This document shows, in pieces, positions 26,165-37,812 of a DNA stretch of 64,000 nucleotides (the first letter of the stretch is position 1; every line of letters starts with the position of its first letter). Below the pieces are notes generated by a model. That model saw only the letters and a program-made list of their open reading frames with translations, had not been told where the DNA came from and searched no databases. The DNA is taken from NCBI GenBank assembly GCA_024291935.2, contig CM044320.1, positions 27,620,001-27,684,000 of the forward strand. Direction: 5' to 3'. The DNA comes from Okapia johnstoni (Eukaryota > Chordata > Mammalia > Artiodactyla > Giraffidae). The position numbers and the translations under genes are program-made.

Positions 26165-26375
26165 GTTAAAGAAGATAAACCCAGAAACTCAGACCTGGGT
26201 TCCAATTGTGACTCTGATGCATGTTTTATGGGTTATTTTGGACAAGTCCCTTAACTGCTCTGAGTCATATGATTTTTCTATAAAGTGAGAATTAAAGTGT
26301 TAACCTTGTTTTAAGGATTAGCACAAAGTATATAAATCACCTGGAACATAAACAGTGCTTACTAAATCTGCATCT
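26165..26375 (+). mobile_element. MIR SINE
   Basis: An ancient MIR core is recognisable from 'ttattttggacaagtccctt' through 'aaacagtgcttactaaat'. It is diverged, as expected for a pan-mammalian repeat. Confidence 0.7.
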
Positions 26376-27715
26376 GACACAGTTACTTGTAGTGAGGAGA
26401 TCAGCTTTCTAAACAATACATATTCCTCAGAAAGTACCTAGAGGTTATTTTCCCTCCTGAAGGAAGGGATCCTGGTGTCCACCAGACAAGCTAGTGCAAG
26501 GCTTTTCCTCATGGGAGATGCCTAAGACAAGACAGTGATGGGAGTGGCTGCCTTTCTGACTCTCTCTGTGGGGTTGGTGGAGGCTGACCACTGGATGGAA
26601 TCTGTTAACAGGATCAGGGCACGGCGGCCAGGCTATTTGCAGGATCCAGCTACAACCTTCCTAGCACACCTGCACTTCAAGATAGGAGTACTGAGTACCT
26701 TCCAAACCTCTGTGAACAGAGAATTCCATTTTTGGAACTGAAACGAAGAAAAACTGTTTAGCTCTTTTTTTTTTTTTTGGCCTCCAGAATAAGTTATACT
26801 CCAACCCGGAGTGTTAAAGGGAAACGTTGCGGAAATCTGTTCAAGTTGTGCAAGAAAAAGTAAGGATTTGCCAAATGCAAGTCCTGCTAAATAACTGCTC
26901 TCAGTCTACTTCTGCAATTGCTAATAGAGAGAGACAGGGCGAGGGCAAGTGCACTGGCAAGCCCAGAGGATTTCCCCATTCATGTCACTGAGCGTCGCCT
27001 TGCCCCTTCTTTTCACAGACAGATGAAAAGCTCAATGCTCAATAATGTAGCCTCTTTGAACATACTATACTTGGGAGGATATGCAAATTAACCATCAAGA
27101 TGACAATGTCTTTTCAGTAAAACTACGCAGTGTCAATATTTTGATCTAGATGTTATTTTGCCTTAATACAACATCAGTTAGGAGTTCTCTTGTTCTGTTA
27201 TCCCTTTGGATTCTAGTGAGATTGATTTTGGGGTCAACATCTCTAAAGAGAAGACAGTGTGTTTTGGTGTCCCAAGTTTTTAATATTATTTTCAACATTT
27301 TTCCCTCTTTAGCATTAGTATTCTAGATATGACCCTTTGAGTCTTTTAAAGGTATGATTAGCATAACTAATAGTGTATTTTATTATTAAATAATTTATTA
27401 TTTCTGGCCACTGACTTTACTGTTATGACTGATCATAAATATACCTGAACTCCTAAAACAGTAGTCCAGTGTGTATTACAGAGTTCAGTTTGTGGAACAG
27501 AATTACATTTTACATGGTAAATTTGATATTATTTATTTTGTATTTTAAAATCTTTCTGGTATATATTTCTTGCTGGGTGATATTTCTATATCTTTAATAT
27601 TTAAAATATTTTTTCATATAGGAAATGTATATTCATTATAGAAAAATTAGAAAATATGGACATACAAAACATTTTAAGAAATCATCTGCAATGTCACCAG
27701 CCAAAAGTAAAGTGT
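26376..27715. other. Repeat-poor intergenic sequence
   Basis: No coding exon or repeat family is recognised. An octamer motif (atgcaaat) is at 27081-27088. Together with 25.4-26.1 kb this is the longest stretch upstream of SLCO1C1 that looks single-copy, so it is a reasonable place to expect regulatory DNA. Confidence 0.4.
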
Positions 27716-29202
27716 TAACCTATTTTTTTAACTTATTTATTTTTAATTGGAGGATAATTGCTTTACAATGTTGTTTGGTTTCTGCCATACATCAACATGA
27801 ATCAGCCATAGGTATACATATGTCCCCTTCCTCTTGAACCTTCCTCCCACCTCCCACTCCATCCCACCCTTCTAGGTTGTCACAGAGCCAGGTTGAGCTT
27901 CCTGTATTATACAGCAACTTTCCATTAGCTATCTATTTTACATACGGTAATGTACTTATATATATATATTTCAATACTACTCTCTCAATTTGTCCCACCC
28001 TCTCCTTTCCCTGCTGTGTCCCTAAGTCTGTTCTCTATGTCTGAATCTCTATTCCTGCCCTGAAAATATGTTTAGCAGTACCATTTTTCTAAAATCCGTA
28101 TATGTGTTAATATATTATATTTGTTTTTCTTTTTCTGACTTATTTCACCCTATATAATGGGCTCTACCCATTATAGTCCACCTCACTAGAACTGGACTGA
28201 CTCAAATTTATTGCTTTTTATGGCTGAGTAATTTTCCATTGCATGTATGTACAAGTGCTTCTTTATCTGTTCATCCGCTGATGGACATCTAGGTTGTTTC
28301 CATGCCCTGGCTATTGTAAACAGTACTGCAGTGAACATTGGGGTACATGTGCCTTTTCCAATTATGGTTTTCTTAGGGTGTATGTGAAGTAGTGGGATTT
28401 CTGGGTCATATGCTAATTTTATTCCTAGTCTTTTAAGGAATCTCCATACTGTTCTCCATAATGGCTGTATCCAATTACATTCCCACCAACAGTACAAGAG
28501 GGTTCCCTCTTCTCCACATCCTCTCCAGCATTTGTTTGCAGATTTTTAATGATAACCATTCTGACCAGTGTGCAGTGATACCTCATTGTAGTTTTGACTT
28601 GAACTTCCCTAATAATAAGCAATGTTGAGCATTTTTCATGTGTTTATTAGCCATCTGTATGTCTTCTTTGGAGAAACGTCTGTTTAGGTCTTCTGCCCAT
28701 TTTTTGATTGGGTTGTTTTTTTGATATTGAGCTGCATGAGCTGCTTATATATTTTGAACATTAATCCTTTTTCAGTTCCTTTATTTACAATTATTTTCTC
28801 CCATTCTGAGGGCTGTCTTCATTTTGTTTATGGTTTCCTTTGCTGTACAAAACTTTTAAGTTTAATTAGGTCCCATGTATTTATTTTTGTTTTTATTTCC
28901 ATTTTTCTAGGAGATGAGTTACAGAGAATCTTGCTGTGATTTATGTCAAAGAGTGTTCTGCTTATGTTTTCCTCTAAGAGTTTTATACCTTCTGGTCTTA
29001 TATTTAGATCTTTAATCTATTTTGAGTTTATCTTTATGTAAGGTGTTATGAGTGTTCTAATTTCACTCTTTTATATATAGCTGACCAGTTTTCTTAGGAC
29101 TATTTATTGAAGAGACTGTCTTTTCTCCATTGTATATTCTTGCCTCCTTTAACAAAGATAAGGTGCCCATGGATTTAACTCTGGGCTTTCTATCTTGTTC
29201 CA

Positions 29203-29432
29203 TTGGTGTGTACCCTTGCTAAGTCACTTCAGTCATATCTGACTCTCTGCAATCCTATGGACCTAACCTGCCAGGCCCTCTGTCAATGGACTTTTCTCAC
29301 AGCAAGAATACTGGAGTGGGTTGCCACGCCCTCCTCCAGGGGATCTTCCCAACCCAGGGATAGAAACTATATCCGTTATATCTACCTGCACTGGCAGTGG
29401 GTTCTTTACCACTGGCACCACCTGGGAAGCCC
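29203..29432 (-). mobile_element. Bov-tA SINE, antisense
   Basis: A reverse-complement Bov-tA (tgctaagtcacttcagtcat ... ggcaccacctgggaagccc) inside the antisense L1. Confidence 0.88.
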
Positions 29433-29696
29433 TCCCTTGGTCTGTATTTCTGGTTTGTGCCACACTGTCTTGGTTGCTGTAGTTTTGCAATATAGACTGA
29501 AATCAAGAAGCCTGATTCCTCCATCTCCACTTTTATTTCTCAAGATTTCTTTGGCTGTTTGGGGTCTTTAGTGTTTCCATACAAACTGTGAAAGGGTAGT
29601 ATAATCATTTTCACAATATTCATTCTTCTGATCCAAGAACATGATATACTTTCCGTTTGTTTATGTCTTTGATTTCTTTCATCAGTGTCTACAGTT

Positions 29697-30315
29697 TTCT
29701 TTTTTTATTTTTTTTATTTTTTTATTTTATTTTATTTTTTTTTATTTTATTTTTTTATTATTTTTTTTTTATTTTAGTTGGGGGCTAATTACTTTACAAT
29801 ATTGTAGTAGTTTTTGCCATACATTGACATGAATCAGCCATGGGTTCACATGTGCTCCCCCTCCCGAACCCTCCTCCCACCTCCCTCCCCTTCCCATCCC
29901 TCTGGGTCATCCCAACGCTCCATCCCTGAGCATCCGTCCCATGCATAGAACATGGAATGGTGTTCCGCTTCACATATGACAATATACATGTTTCAATGTT
30001 ATTGTCCCAGAACGTCCCACCCTCACCTTCTCCCTCAGAGTCCACAGGACTGTTCTATACATCTGTGTCTCTTATTCGGTCTCACATATAGGGTTACCAT
30101 TACCATCTTTCAAATTCCATATACATGCATTAGTATACTGTATTGGTGCTTTTCTTTCTGGCTCACTTCACTCTGTATAATGGGCTCCAGTTTCATCCAT
30201 CTCAATAGAACCGATTCAAATGTATTTTTTTTAATGGCTGAGTAGTATTCCATTGTGTATATGTACCACAGCTTCCTTATCCATTCGTCTGCTGATGGAC
30301 ATCTAGGTTGCTTCC
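29697..30315 (-). mobile_element. 5'-truncated L1 3' end nested in the antisense L1
   Basis: A long T-rich tract (29697-29775, the antisense poly(A) tail) is followed by the L1 3'UTR. It parallels 27745-28310 of the host L1 closely, showing that a second copy inserted into the first in the same orientation. Confidence 0.85.
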
Positions 30316-30555
30316 TACAGTTTTCTATATACAGCTCTTTTGTCTCCTTGGGTGAGTTTATTCCTAGACATTTTATTATTTTTGTTACAGTGGTGAACAG
30401 GATTGATATCTTAATTTCTCTGGGTTTTCATTTATAGTGTATAGGAATGCAAGTGATTTCTGTGTATTGATTTTGTATTCTGCAACTTTACTAAATTCAC
30501 TGATGAGCTCTAGCAATTTTCTAATAGTATCTCTAGGGTTTTCTATGTATATTAT

Positions 30556-30580
30556 TGGGCTTCCCAGGTGGCACTAGTAT
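30556..30580 (+). mobile_element. Bov-tA head-only microfragment
   Basis: About 25 bp matching just the first part of Bov-tA (gggcttcccaggtggcacta) sit inside the antisense L1 with no SINE body. L1 sequence continues immediately on both sides. Confidence 0.55.
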
Positions 30581-32369
30581 AGTATCATGTCATCTGCAAA
30601 CAGTAAGAGTTTTACTTCTTTTCCAATCTGTATTCCTTTTATTTCATTTTCATCTCCGATTGCAATGGCTAGGACTTCCAACTATACTGAATAATAGTGG
30701 TGAGAGTGGGTACCCTTGTCTAGTTCCCGATCTTAGAAGAAATGGTTTCAGTACCATTGAGAATAATATTTGCTGTGGGTTTATCATAATCAGCCTTTAT
30801 TATGTTGAGGTAGGTTTCTTTCATGCCAATTTTCTCAAGAGTTTTCTCATAAAAGGGTGTTGAATTTTATCAAAAGCTTTTTATGCATGTACTCAGATTA
30901 TCATATCATTTTTATTTTTCAATTTGTTAACATGGTGTATCACACTGATTGATTTGCATATATTGAAAATCCTTGCATCCCTTGGATAAACCCAACTTGA
31001 TCACGGTGTGTGATCTTTTTAATGTGTTGTTGGATTCTGTTGGCTAGAATTTTGTTGAAAAATTTTGCATCTATGTTCATCAGTGATATTGTCCTATAAT
31101 TTTCTTTTTGGGGGATGTCTTTTTCTGGCTTTGGTATCAGGGTGACGGTGGCCTCATAGAATGAGTTTAGAAGTGTTCCTTCCTTCACAACGTTTGGGAA
31201 GAGTTTGAGAATGATAGGTGTTAGCTCTTGTCTAAACATTTGATAGAATTCACCTGTGAAGACATCTGGCCCTGGGCTTTTGTTTTTTGGGGGAGATTTT
31301 GGATCAAAGCTTTGATTTCAGTGCTTGTGATTGGCTTGTTCAAAATTTCTTTCTTCCTAGTTCAGTCTTGGCAAATTGAACTTCTCTAAGAATCTGTCCA
31401 TTTCTTCCAGGTTATCCACTGCATTCACATATAGTTGCCTGCGATTGTCTCCTTTGATCCTTTGTATTTCTGCTTTGTCTGTTGTAACCTCTCCCTTTTA
31501 TATCTGTGTTTGCCTTATATATTAAGCTGCTCCTATGTTTGGTGCATAAGCATTTACATTTGTTACATCTTCTTCGATTGATCTCTTGATCTTTATATAG
31601 TGTCTCTCCTTATCTCTTATATCATGCTTTATTTTAAGGTCTATTTTGCCTGATACAAGAGCTGTTACTCCAGCTTTCTTTTGATTTCCTCTTGTGTGGA
31701 CTATTTTTTTCCATCTTCTGCTTTCGGTCTGTATGTCTCTATGTTTGAAAAGTCTCTTGTAGATAGTATAGGTCTTGTTTTTGTATCCATTCAGCCAGTT
31801 TGTGCTTTCGGCTTTCTACTTTAATCTATTTACATTTAAAGTAGTTATTGATACATATGTTCCTATTGACATTTTATTAATTTATTTTAGTTTGTTTCTA
31901 TAGAACTTTTCCTTCTTTTGTGTATCCTTCCTACAGAAGTCCCTTTAGCATTTGTTGTAAAGCTAGTTTGGTGATACTAAATTCTCTTAGCTTTTGTTTG
32001 TCTGTAAAGATTTTGATTTCTCCATCAATTTTTAATTATATCCTTGCTGAGAAGAGTAATCTTGGTTGTAGATTTTTTCCCTTTCATTACTTTAAATATA
32101 TCCTGCCATTCCCTTCTGGCCTGCAAAGTTTCTGTTGAAAGATCAGCTGTTAACTGTATGGGGTTTCCCTTGTATATTACTTGTTGCTTTTCCCTTGCGG
32201 CTTTTAATATTTTTTCCTTGTGTTAATTTTTGTTAGTTTGATTAATATGTGTCTCAACATGTTTCTCCCTGGGTTTATACTGTATGGGACTCTCTGTGCT
32301 TCGTGGACTTCATTTTTGACCATAATCTGTTCACAAGTTTTCTCAGACCCTTTCATTTTCTCTTCTTCT

Positions 32370-32640
32370 GCTGCTGCTGCTGCTAAGTTGCTTCAATCGT
32401 GTCTGATTTTATGCAACCCCATAGATGGCATCCCACCTGGCTCCTCTGTCCCTGGAATTCTCCAGGCAAGAATACTGGAGCGGGTTGCCATTTTCTTCTC
32501 CAATGCATGCATGCATGCTAAGTCGCTTCAGTCATGCCCAAATCTGTACGACCCTATGGACAGCGGCCCACCAGGCTCCTCTGTCCACAGGATTCTCTAG
32601 GCAAGAATACTGGAGTGGGTTGCCATCTCTTCTTCTGGGA
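32370..32640 (-). mobile_element. Two partial Bov-tA SINEs, antisense, tandem
   Basis: Two incomplete reverse-complement Bov-tA units (32370-32506 and 32507-32640) are separated by 'gcatgcatgcatgctaagtc'. They lie within the ORF1-side region of the antisense L1. Confidence 0.8.
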
Positions 32641-32759
32641 CCCTGTAATTCAAATGTTGGTCTGTTTAATATTGCCCCAGAGGCTCTTGAGACTATCCTC
32701 AACTCTTTTTTTTTTTCCATATTCTGCTCTTCAGCAGTTATCTCCAATATTCTATCTTC

Positions 32760-33023
32760 CAGCTCCAATACTTTGAAGCTCCAATATTTTGCCCACCTGT
32801 AGCAAAGACCTGACCCATTGGAAAAGACCCTGATGCAGGGAAAGACTGAGGGCAAGAGAAGAAGTGGGTGACAGAGGATGAGATAGTTGGATGGCATGAC
32901 TGACTCAATGGACATGAGTTTGAGCATACTCAGGGAGAGAGTGAAGGACAGGGAAGCCTGGCATTCTGCAGTTCATGGTGTTGTAAAAAGTCAGACATGA
33001 CTTAGCAACTGAACAACAGCAAA
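32760..33023 (+). mobile_element. BovB 3' fragment
   Basis: The last ~260 bp of BovB (gctccaatattttgcccacc ... acatgacttagcaactgaac), in sense orientation inside the antisense L1. The 'agctccaatactttg' motif is repeated at its left edge. Confidence 0.85.
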
Positions 33024-34380
33024 TTTTCCAGCTCACTTATCCATTCTTCTGCCTTAATTATTCTGCTACTGATTCCTTTTAGAGTATTTTTAATTTCAGT
33101 AATTGTGTTGTTTGTCACTGTATGTCCACTCTTTTATTTCTTGTAGGTCCTTGTTAAATGTGTTAAATAATTTTCTCCATTCTACTTTTGAGAGTTTGCA
33201 TCATCTTTACCATCATTACTCTGAATTCTTTCTCAGGTAGTTTCCCCTTCATTTATTTGTTTTTGTGGGCTTTTACCTTGTTCCTTCATTTGCACAGTGT
33301 TTCTTTTTCATTTTATCTATCTTACTCTGTTTTAGGTCTCCTTTCCCTAAGCTATAGGGCCTTAGTTCCTCTTGGTTTTCGTCTCTGCCCTCAGTGGGTG
33401 AGGCTGTTCTAATGGTTTGTGTAGGCTTCATTTTGGGCTTCATGAACACTTGTGCCCGTGTTCTGGTCGGAAGAGGGTTTTCTTTCCCTCTGATGGGCAG
33501 CACTGTGTGAGGTGGTGTGTTTTGGGGTGCCTGTGGGAAGCCTATCTGCTGACGATTGGGTTTGTGTTCTTGTCTTCCTTGTTGTTTGGGTGAGGCATCC
33601 TACACGGAGTGCTGCCAGGTCTTGGATACAGGTGGAGGTCTTCCAGAGAGTTCTCACTAATTAATACTCCCTGGGGTCAGGAGTTCTCTGGCAGTCCAGT
33701 GTTCCAGACTCAGTGCTCCCATGCCACAGGCTCAGGCCTAATCTCTGGTCAGGAAACCAACCAGAGGCTACAGTGATGGCTACATCCCTGCGTGTGACTC
33801 AGCACTAGCACCCTGCACCCATTGGCTGCCCAGCTCTCCTCCAAAGGTATTCCCTGCCACTATCTCCCTCCCATTCCCTCAGGCCATCTCCCCACAGTCA
33901 ACAGCAGCCCTCACCCTGGGATTGCTCTCCAGTCCCTGTGCTCCAGCGCCCAACTGCTGCATGTTCCAGTGGACTTGCATCCTTGACCAGGGTATGTAGG
34001 GCTGCGGCACAGATCATCTATGTGACTCTCACTCCATTCAGACTGTCACAGATCAGCTCCTCTACTCTCCAACAGCCTTTCCCTTGGTTCCAATCTATTG
34101 CCTCAAAGTGAGGATCTTGCCCCTGCTTTCAGTTTGCCCACACCCTGGGTGCAGGTCCAGCTTGCTCACTATTCTCTTCTTTTTCCCTTCCTTCCTTCAT
34201 ATTACTGAGAGCTGCATGGATCTATATATTCCTTTCTGGTGGTCAGGGACTCCTGTCTGTTCTCAGCTGGTGCTGTGCAAGATTTGCATCTGAAGGTGTA
34301 TTCCTGATGCGTTCATGAAAAGAGATGTACTCTCTGTCTACCTACTCCTCTGCCATCTTTTCTCTACCTAACCTGTTTTT

Positions 34381-35807
34381 ATAAACTTTCTGTAGCTTTG
34401 TTTCTATGTATACACACCAGTGAATGTATGTGTTTCTATTATAAAATAGTGTTTTATATTGTTTTTAAGCATTGTATTTTTAAAATCAACTCTGTAATAA
34501 AAAGTTATATATTTCTATATTCACTTCTTTACCCTGATTTCTAATGATTTCAAAGATTTCCTATGTAAGTATACTGCAATTTGTGGACATTTAGGTAATT
34601 TTTTTTTAAGTAATATGTCTTTACAGGGGTTTAAGTAAAGGTATTTTTGTAGTAAAGATACCTATTTAACTCAATGCTTCCCAAATGTTCTTTCACTGTT
34701 CTGGCAAAATATCATTCTGAAAAGCTAGTTTTAATGATTCAGTGGTTATAAAAAGTTGGCTGTTGGTATCAAATGGTAAAAAAGAATATGTACTTAATTT
34801 CTTAAACATTTTAAAATCATGAATGCCTGTTGAACTCTATCACCTGATATGCTGCATCTTCTGAAGTTTTATTATTTTTTATTTTGAATTTTTCTATCTT
34901 TATTGAAATATGACTGACAATAAAGATTGTATATATGTAAGGTATACAATGTGATGTCTTGATATATTATACATGTAACCTTTTGAATTTTTAATATGAT
35001 GATTTAAGTGAAAAGTTCCTAATATTAATCAATTGTTATATTTTTTTAAACAATCTTAATTATAGAATTTTAATTAATTGTATTTTCTAGTATTTTATTT
35101 AGGATTTTAGCATCTCTAGGTTGGTTCTTTTCATTTTTGGTGCTATCTTAATGAGATTTTATTATTAAGATAATTCTGGCTTGGTCAAATGAATGGAGAC
35201 TATTAGCATCTGTTTCCATTATCTACTATTTTTCCTTAAAGGATATTCCTTGACAAAGCACCCCTGTTACATCATCTAGTCTTACTATTTTTACTTAGCA
35301 GATAGGTTTAGAGCATTTTTGTTACTGGTTTCCTTAGCTGTGTTTTTCTCCTGGTTTGTATCAGTATAGCAACTTATATTTGCTAGAAAGTTATCCATTT
35401 TGGAAAGACCTTAAAGTTATTTCTATATATTTCCCATAATTTTTATTTTGTATTCTCCTAAACATCTGTGTTTAGATCTTACTAATATTGTGTTCCTGTG
35501 TCTTTGCCTTTTGCTCTTGTTTAGAATTCTCTGCTCTTTGTTTATTTTTTGGCTTTAAATTTTTTGTTTTCTCACTTTCCTTTATCCATTTTTAAAAAGT
35601 TAAATTTATGCATGTTTATGAAATTGAGTAATCTAAAAGTGTAATAGCAAGTTTAAAACAAAAACAAGTCCTTGACCTACCCTTCTCAATCCATTTCTCA
35701 TTCCCTGGAGAAAATCCCTCCACTTTTAAATCTTTTAGGTCTTTCTTCTGTTATTTAACTCCATATCTCAAATACAATTTGTTCACTGCTATTTCTTTTC
35801 AATTTGA
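34381..35807. other. A/T-rich intergenic sequence, old repeat remnants
   Basis: About 34880-34975 resembles an old L1 fragment ('attgaaatatgactgacaat'). The rest is unassigned. No exon or coding frame is supported. Confidence 0.45.
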
Positions 35808-36221
35808 GATACTATCTAGGAAATCAAACTATGAAAGATGAGACTGAGTAAACACAGAACAAGCATTACATAAAGTCAAGGTAACATACACATGCATGTG
35901 GGTGATCAGTAGCTCAGTTGTGTCCCCATGGACTGTACTGTACCATGGACTGTAGCCCACCTGGCTCAGAGACCCCATGGACTGTAGCCCATCAAGCTTC
36001 TTTGTCCATGGGATTTTCCAGGCAAGAATACTAGGGTGGGTTGCCATGCGCTCTTCCAGGAGCTCTTCCCAAGCCAGGGATTGAACCCGCATCTCCTGCA
36101 CTGGCAGGCAGATTCTTTACCTATAAGTCAGCTGGAGATGCTATCTATGAATTCAAACTATGAAAGATGAGGTTGAATAGACATAGAACAATCATTACAT
36201 AAAGGCAAGGTAATATACACA
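35808..36221. repeat. 85-bp direct duplication flanking a Bov-tA
   Basis: Copies 35808-35892 and 36137-36221 are both 85 bp and align without gaps, with 11 mismatches (about 87% identity). They bracket a 244-bp interval holding an antisense Bov-tA. The duplicated unit is far longer than a usual SINE target duplication. Confidence 0.9.
35900..36125 (-). mobile_element. Bov-tA SINE, antisense, internally repeated
   Basis: A reverse-complement Bov-tA in which the 'ccatggactgta' segment occurs three times (from about 35928, 35944 and 35977). This indicates small internal duplications. Confidence 0.82.
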
Positions 36222-37223
36222 AAGAATCATTTTAAATTTCTACCACAGAACGTTAAGTTTTATCCCTAACGTCATTCTTTTAGTATGATGAGAATATAGA
36301 AAATCTCTATTAATGTATAAATACATCATCTAATAAACATTCGGGTGATCCAAAAGTTATTTTATTTCTAAATCCCTTCACTAAGACTACTTTAGCAGGC
36401 AGGCAGTGAGCTATATGGAATCCTAAAGAAGTGGGGGCATAGGATATGTAAATATTGATGAGAATCAAAAGAAAAGAAGTTTAGAGTATATGAACCTGTG
36501 AAAAGTTTAGTAAGAACAAAGGAGGGTGGGAATTAGACACAGGAAAGGAGGCATCCTACTTACTTTAAGGCACACCAAAGACTACTTGGGCCTGAATGAA
36601 AACTAAGCCTGAGGCATAAATCATGCTGCTTCCCTATTTGTCAAACTAAAATGTTACACCGAGTGGTCCCCTTCTCCCCCAACCCATATTTTAAGACTTA
36701 CTTTGGATGCTACAGCCCTATAGGAGTCATGGTGTATTATAGGCATCTACCAGGGGCATCAATCTTTTCTATTCATTCCACAAAGATAATAGATTTAAAG
36801 GTTTTGAAGACTTAATTCCAATGAATCAATATTCAAATGACTGAATTCCTCTTCCTCACTTCCTGCTTGCCTCTAGTTTTAGTTGGCAAGACCACAAAGT
36901 TAGCAAAATTCTCCCTCTTTATTTATTCCAAAGGCAACATTTAAATTTATTCTTTGCTATAATGAGGCTTACTGGAGGGATTGAGAAAGAATGCTGGCTA
37001 CAGACTCCCAATAGCAGGATTGCTTAATCAGTTATCCTGGTCAATCTTAATTGAAAAACTCTGCCAACTTACTGTGGTAAAATAAGGGAGCTTCACATAG
37101 TATTATGTCTACAGAATTGTGATCCACTGTGACATAAAAACATTGTTTAACAAACTGCATGGAAATTAAAACTGGATATGTATTAATTTTTTTTTTTTTT
37201 ACTTTAAAAATCAACTTTAACAG
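36222..37223. other. Intron or upstream sequence before the start-codon exon
   Basis: A/T-rich sequence with no recognised repeat or coding frame. It ends in a T-rich tract (37187-37200) and the acceptor 'ctttaacag', which precedes the predicted exon start at 37224. Confidence 0.5.
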
Positions 37224-37248
37224 ATCAGAATCAAGGAACTTTTTCAAA

Positions 37249-37377
37249 ATGGACACTTCATCCAAAGAAAATATCCGGTTATTCAGCAAAAATTCCATGC
37301 ACCCTGTTGGGAGGCTTTCTTTTAAAACAGAATATCCCTCCTCAGAGGAGAAACAACCCTGCTGTGGTCAACTAAAG
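37249..37377 (+). CDS. SLCO1C1: SLCO1C1 first coding exon (residues 1-43)
   Basis: This exon encodes the cytosolic N-terminus of OATP1C1, a plasma-membrane organic anion transporter that carries thyroxine and related iodothyronines across brain-barrier cells. The start ATG at 37249 has a strong context (A at -3, G at +4) and begins MDTSSKEN, which I recognise as the OATP1C1 N-terminus. An in-frame ATG at 37159 lies before the predicted acceptor (AG at 37222-37223), so it should be intronic. The exon would include about 25 nt of 5'UTR (37224-37248). It ends after Lys43 at 37377 with donor gtaaca, phase 0. The peptide is hydrophilic, with no signal peptide, as usual for OATPs. The donor has a weak +4/+5 match. 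Confidence 0.9.
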
Positions 37378-37529
37378 GTAACAAGCAATTGAGTGATTAA
37401 CAGCCATAAGTGGTTAACTGAAGAGTGTCAGAGAATTTGATGGAGTCCATGCTCTTGGCTCTTGATCCAGATATTTTCTACATGTTGTAACTACAAGTGA
37501 GAAATTTTTTCCATTTTAAAAAATAATCT

Positions 37530-37812
37530 TAACTTATGGTTGCCAGGGGGAAGGCTGGGGGGAGGGATAGTAAGGGAGTTTGAGATGAACATGTACACAT
37601 TGCTATACTTAAAATGGATAATCAACAAGGACCTACTCTATAGCACATGGAACTCTGTTCAATGTTATATGGCAACCTGGTTGGGAAGGAAGTTTGGGAG
37701 AGAATACATACATGGCTGAGTCCCTTTGCTCTCTACCTGCAACTATCACAACACTGTTAATCGGCTATACCCCAATACAAAATACAAAGTTTAAAATGAA
37801 AAATAAAAAGTG
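37530..37812 (+). mobile_element. L1 3'UTR fragment
   Basis: A 5'-truncated L1 3' end ('ttatggttgccagggggaag' ... 'ctataccccaatacaaaat') with an A-rich tail, in SLCO1C1 intron 1 (counting from the start-codon exon). Confidence 0.8.

Larger units (their letters stand above)
27728..34368 (-). mobile_element. Full-length ruminant L1, antisense
   Basis: Read on the minus strand, this is a 5'UTR (about 33400-34368), ORF1 region (about 32000-33400, interrupted), ORF2 and 3'UTR, ending in a short T-rich stretch near 27728. An ORF2 reverse-transcriptase block is readable on the minus strand at 31239-30940 (for example [10 protein letters not shown]). The ORF2 C-terminal part is at 28497-28186. The flanks taacctattttt (27716-27727) and taacctgttttt (34369-34380) match at 11 of 12 positions, as expected for an aged target duplication around a full-length insertion. 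Frames are broken throughout. Nested inside are several SINEs, a second L1 3' end and a BovB fragment. Confidence 0.85.

Noticed and set aside
25591..26288. Overlapping 60-118-codon frames at 25.4-26.3 kb as a protein-coding gene
   Set aside because: No domain, codon or homology signal is visible. Splice-like signals in the area fit untranslated exons better, and even that is tentative.
29697..29775. Low-complexity T-rich tract as a regulatory element
   Set aside because: It is the antisense poly(A) tail of the nested L1 3' end.
37159..37248. Upstream in-frame ATG extending the SLCO1C1 N-terminus by 30 residues
   Set aside because: It lies before a poly-pyrimidine tract and acceptor (AG at 37222-37223). 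The downstream ATG at 37249 has the better context and matches the family N-terminus.
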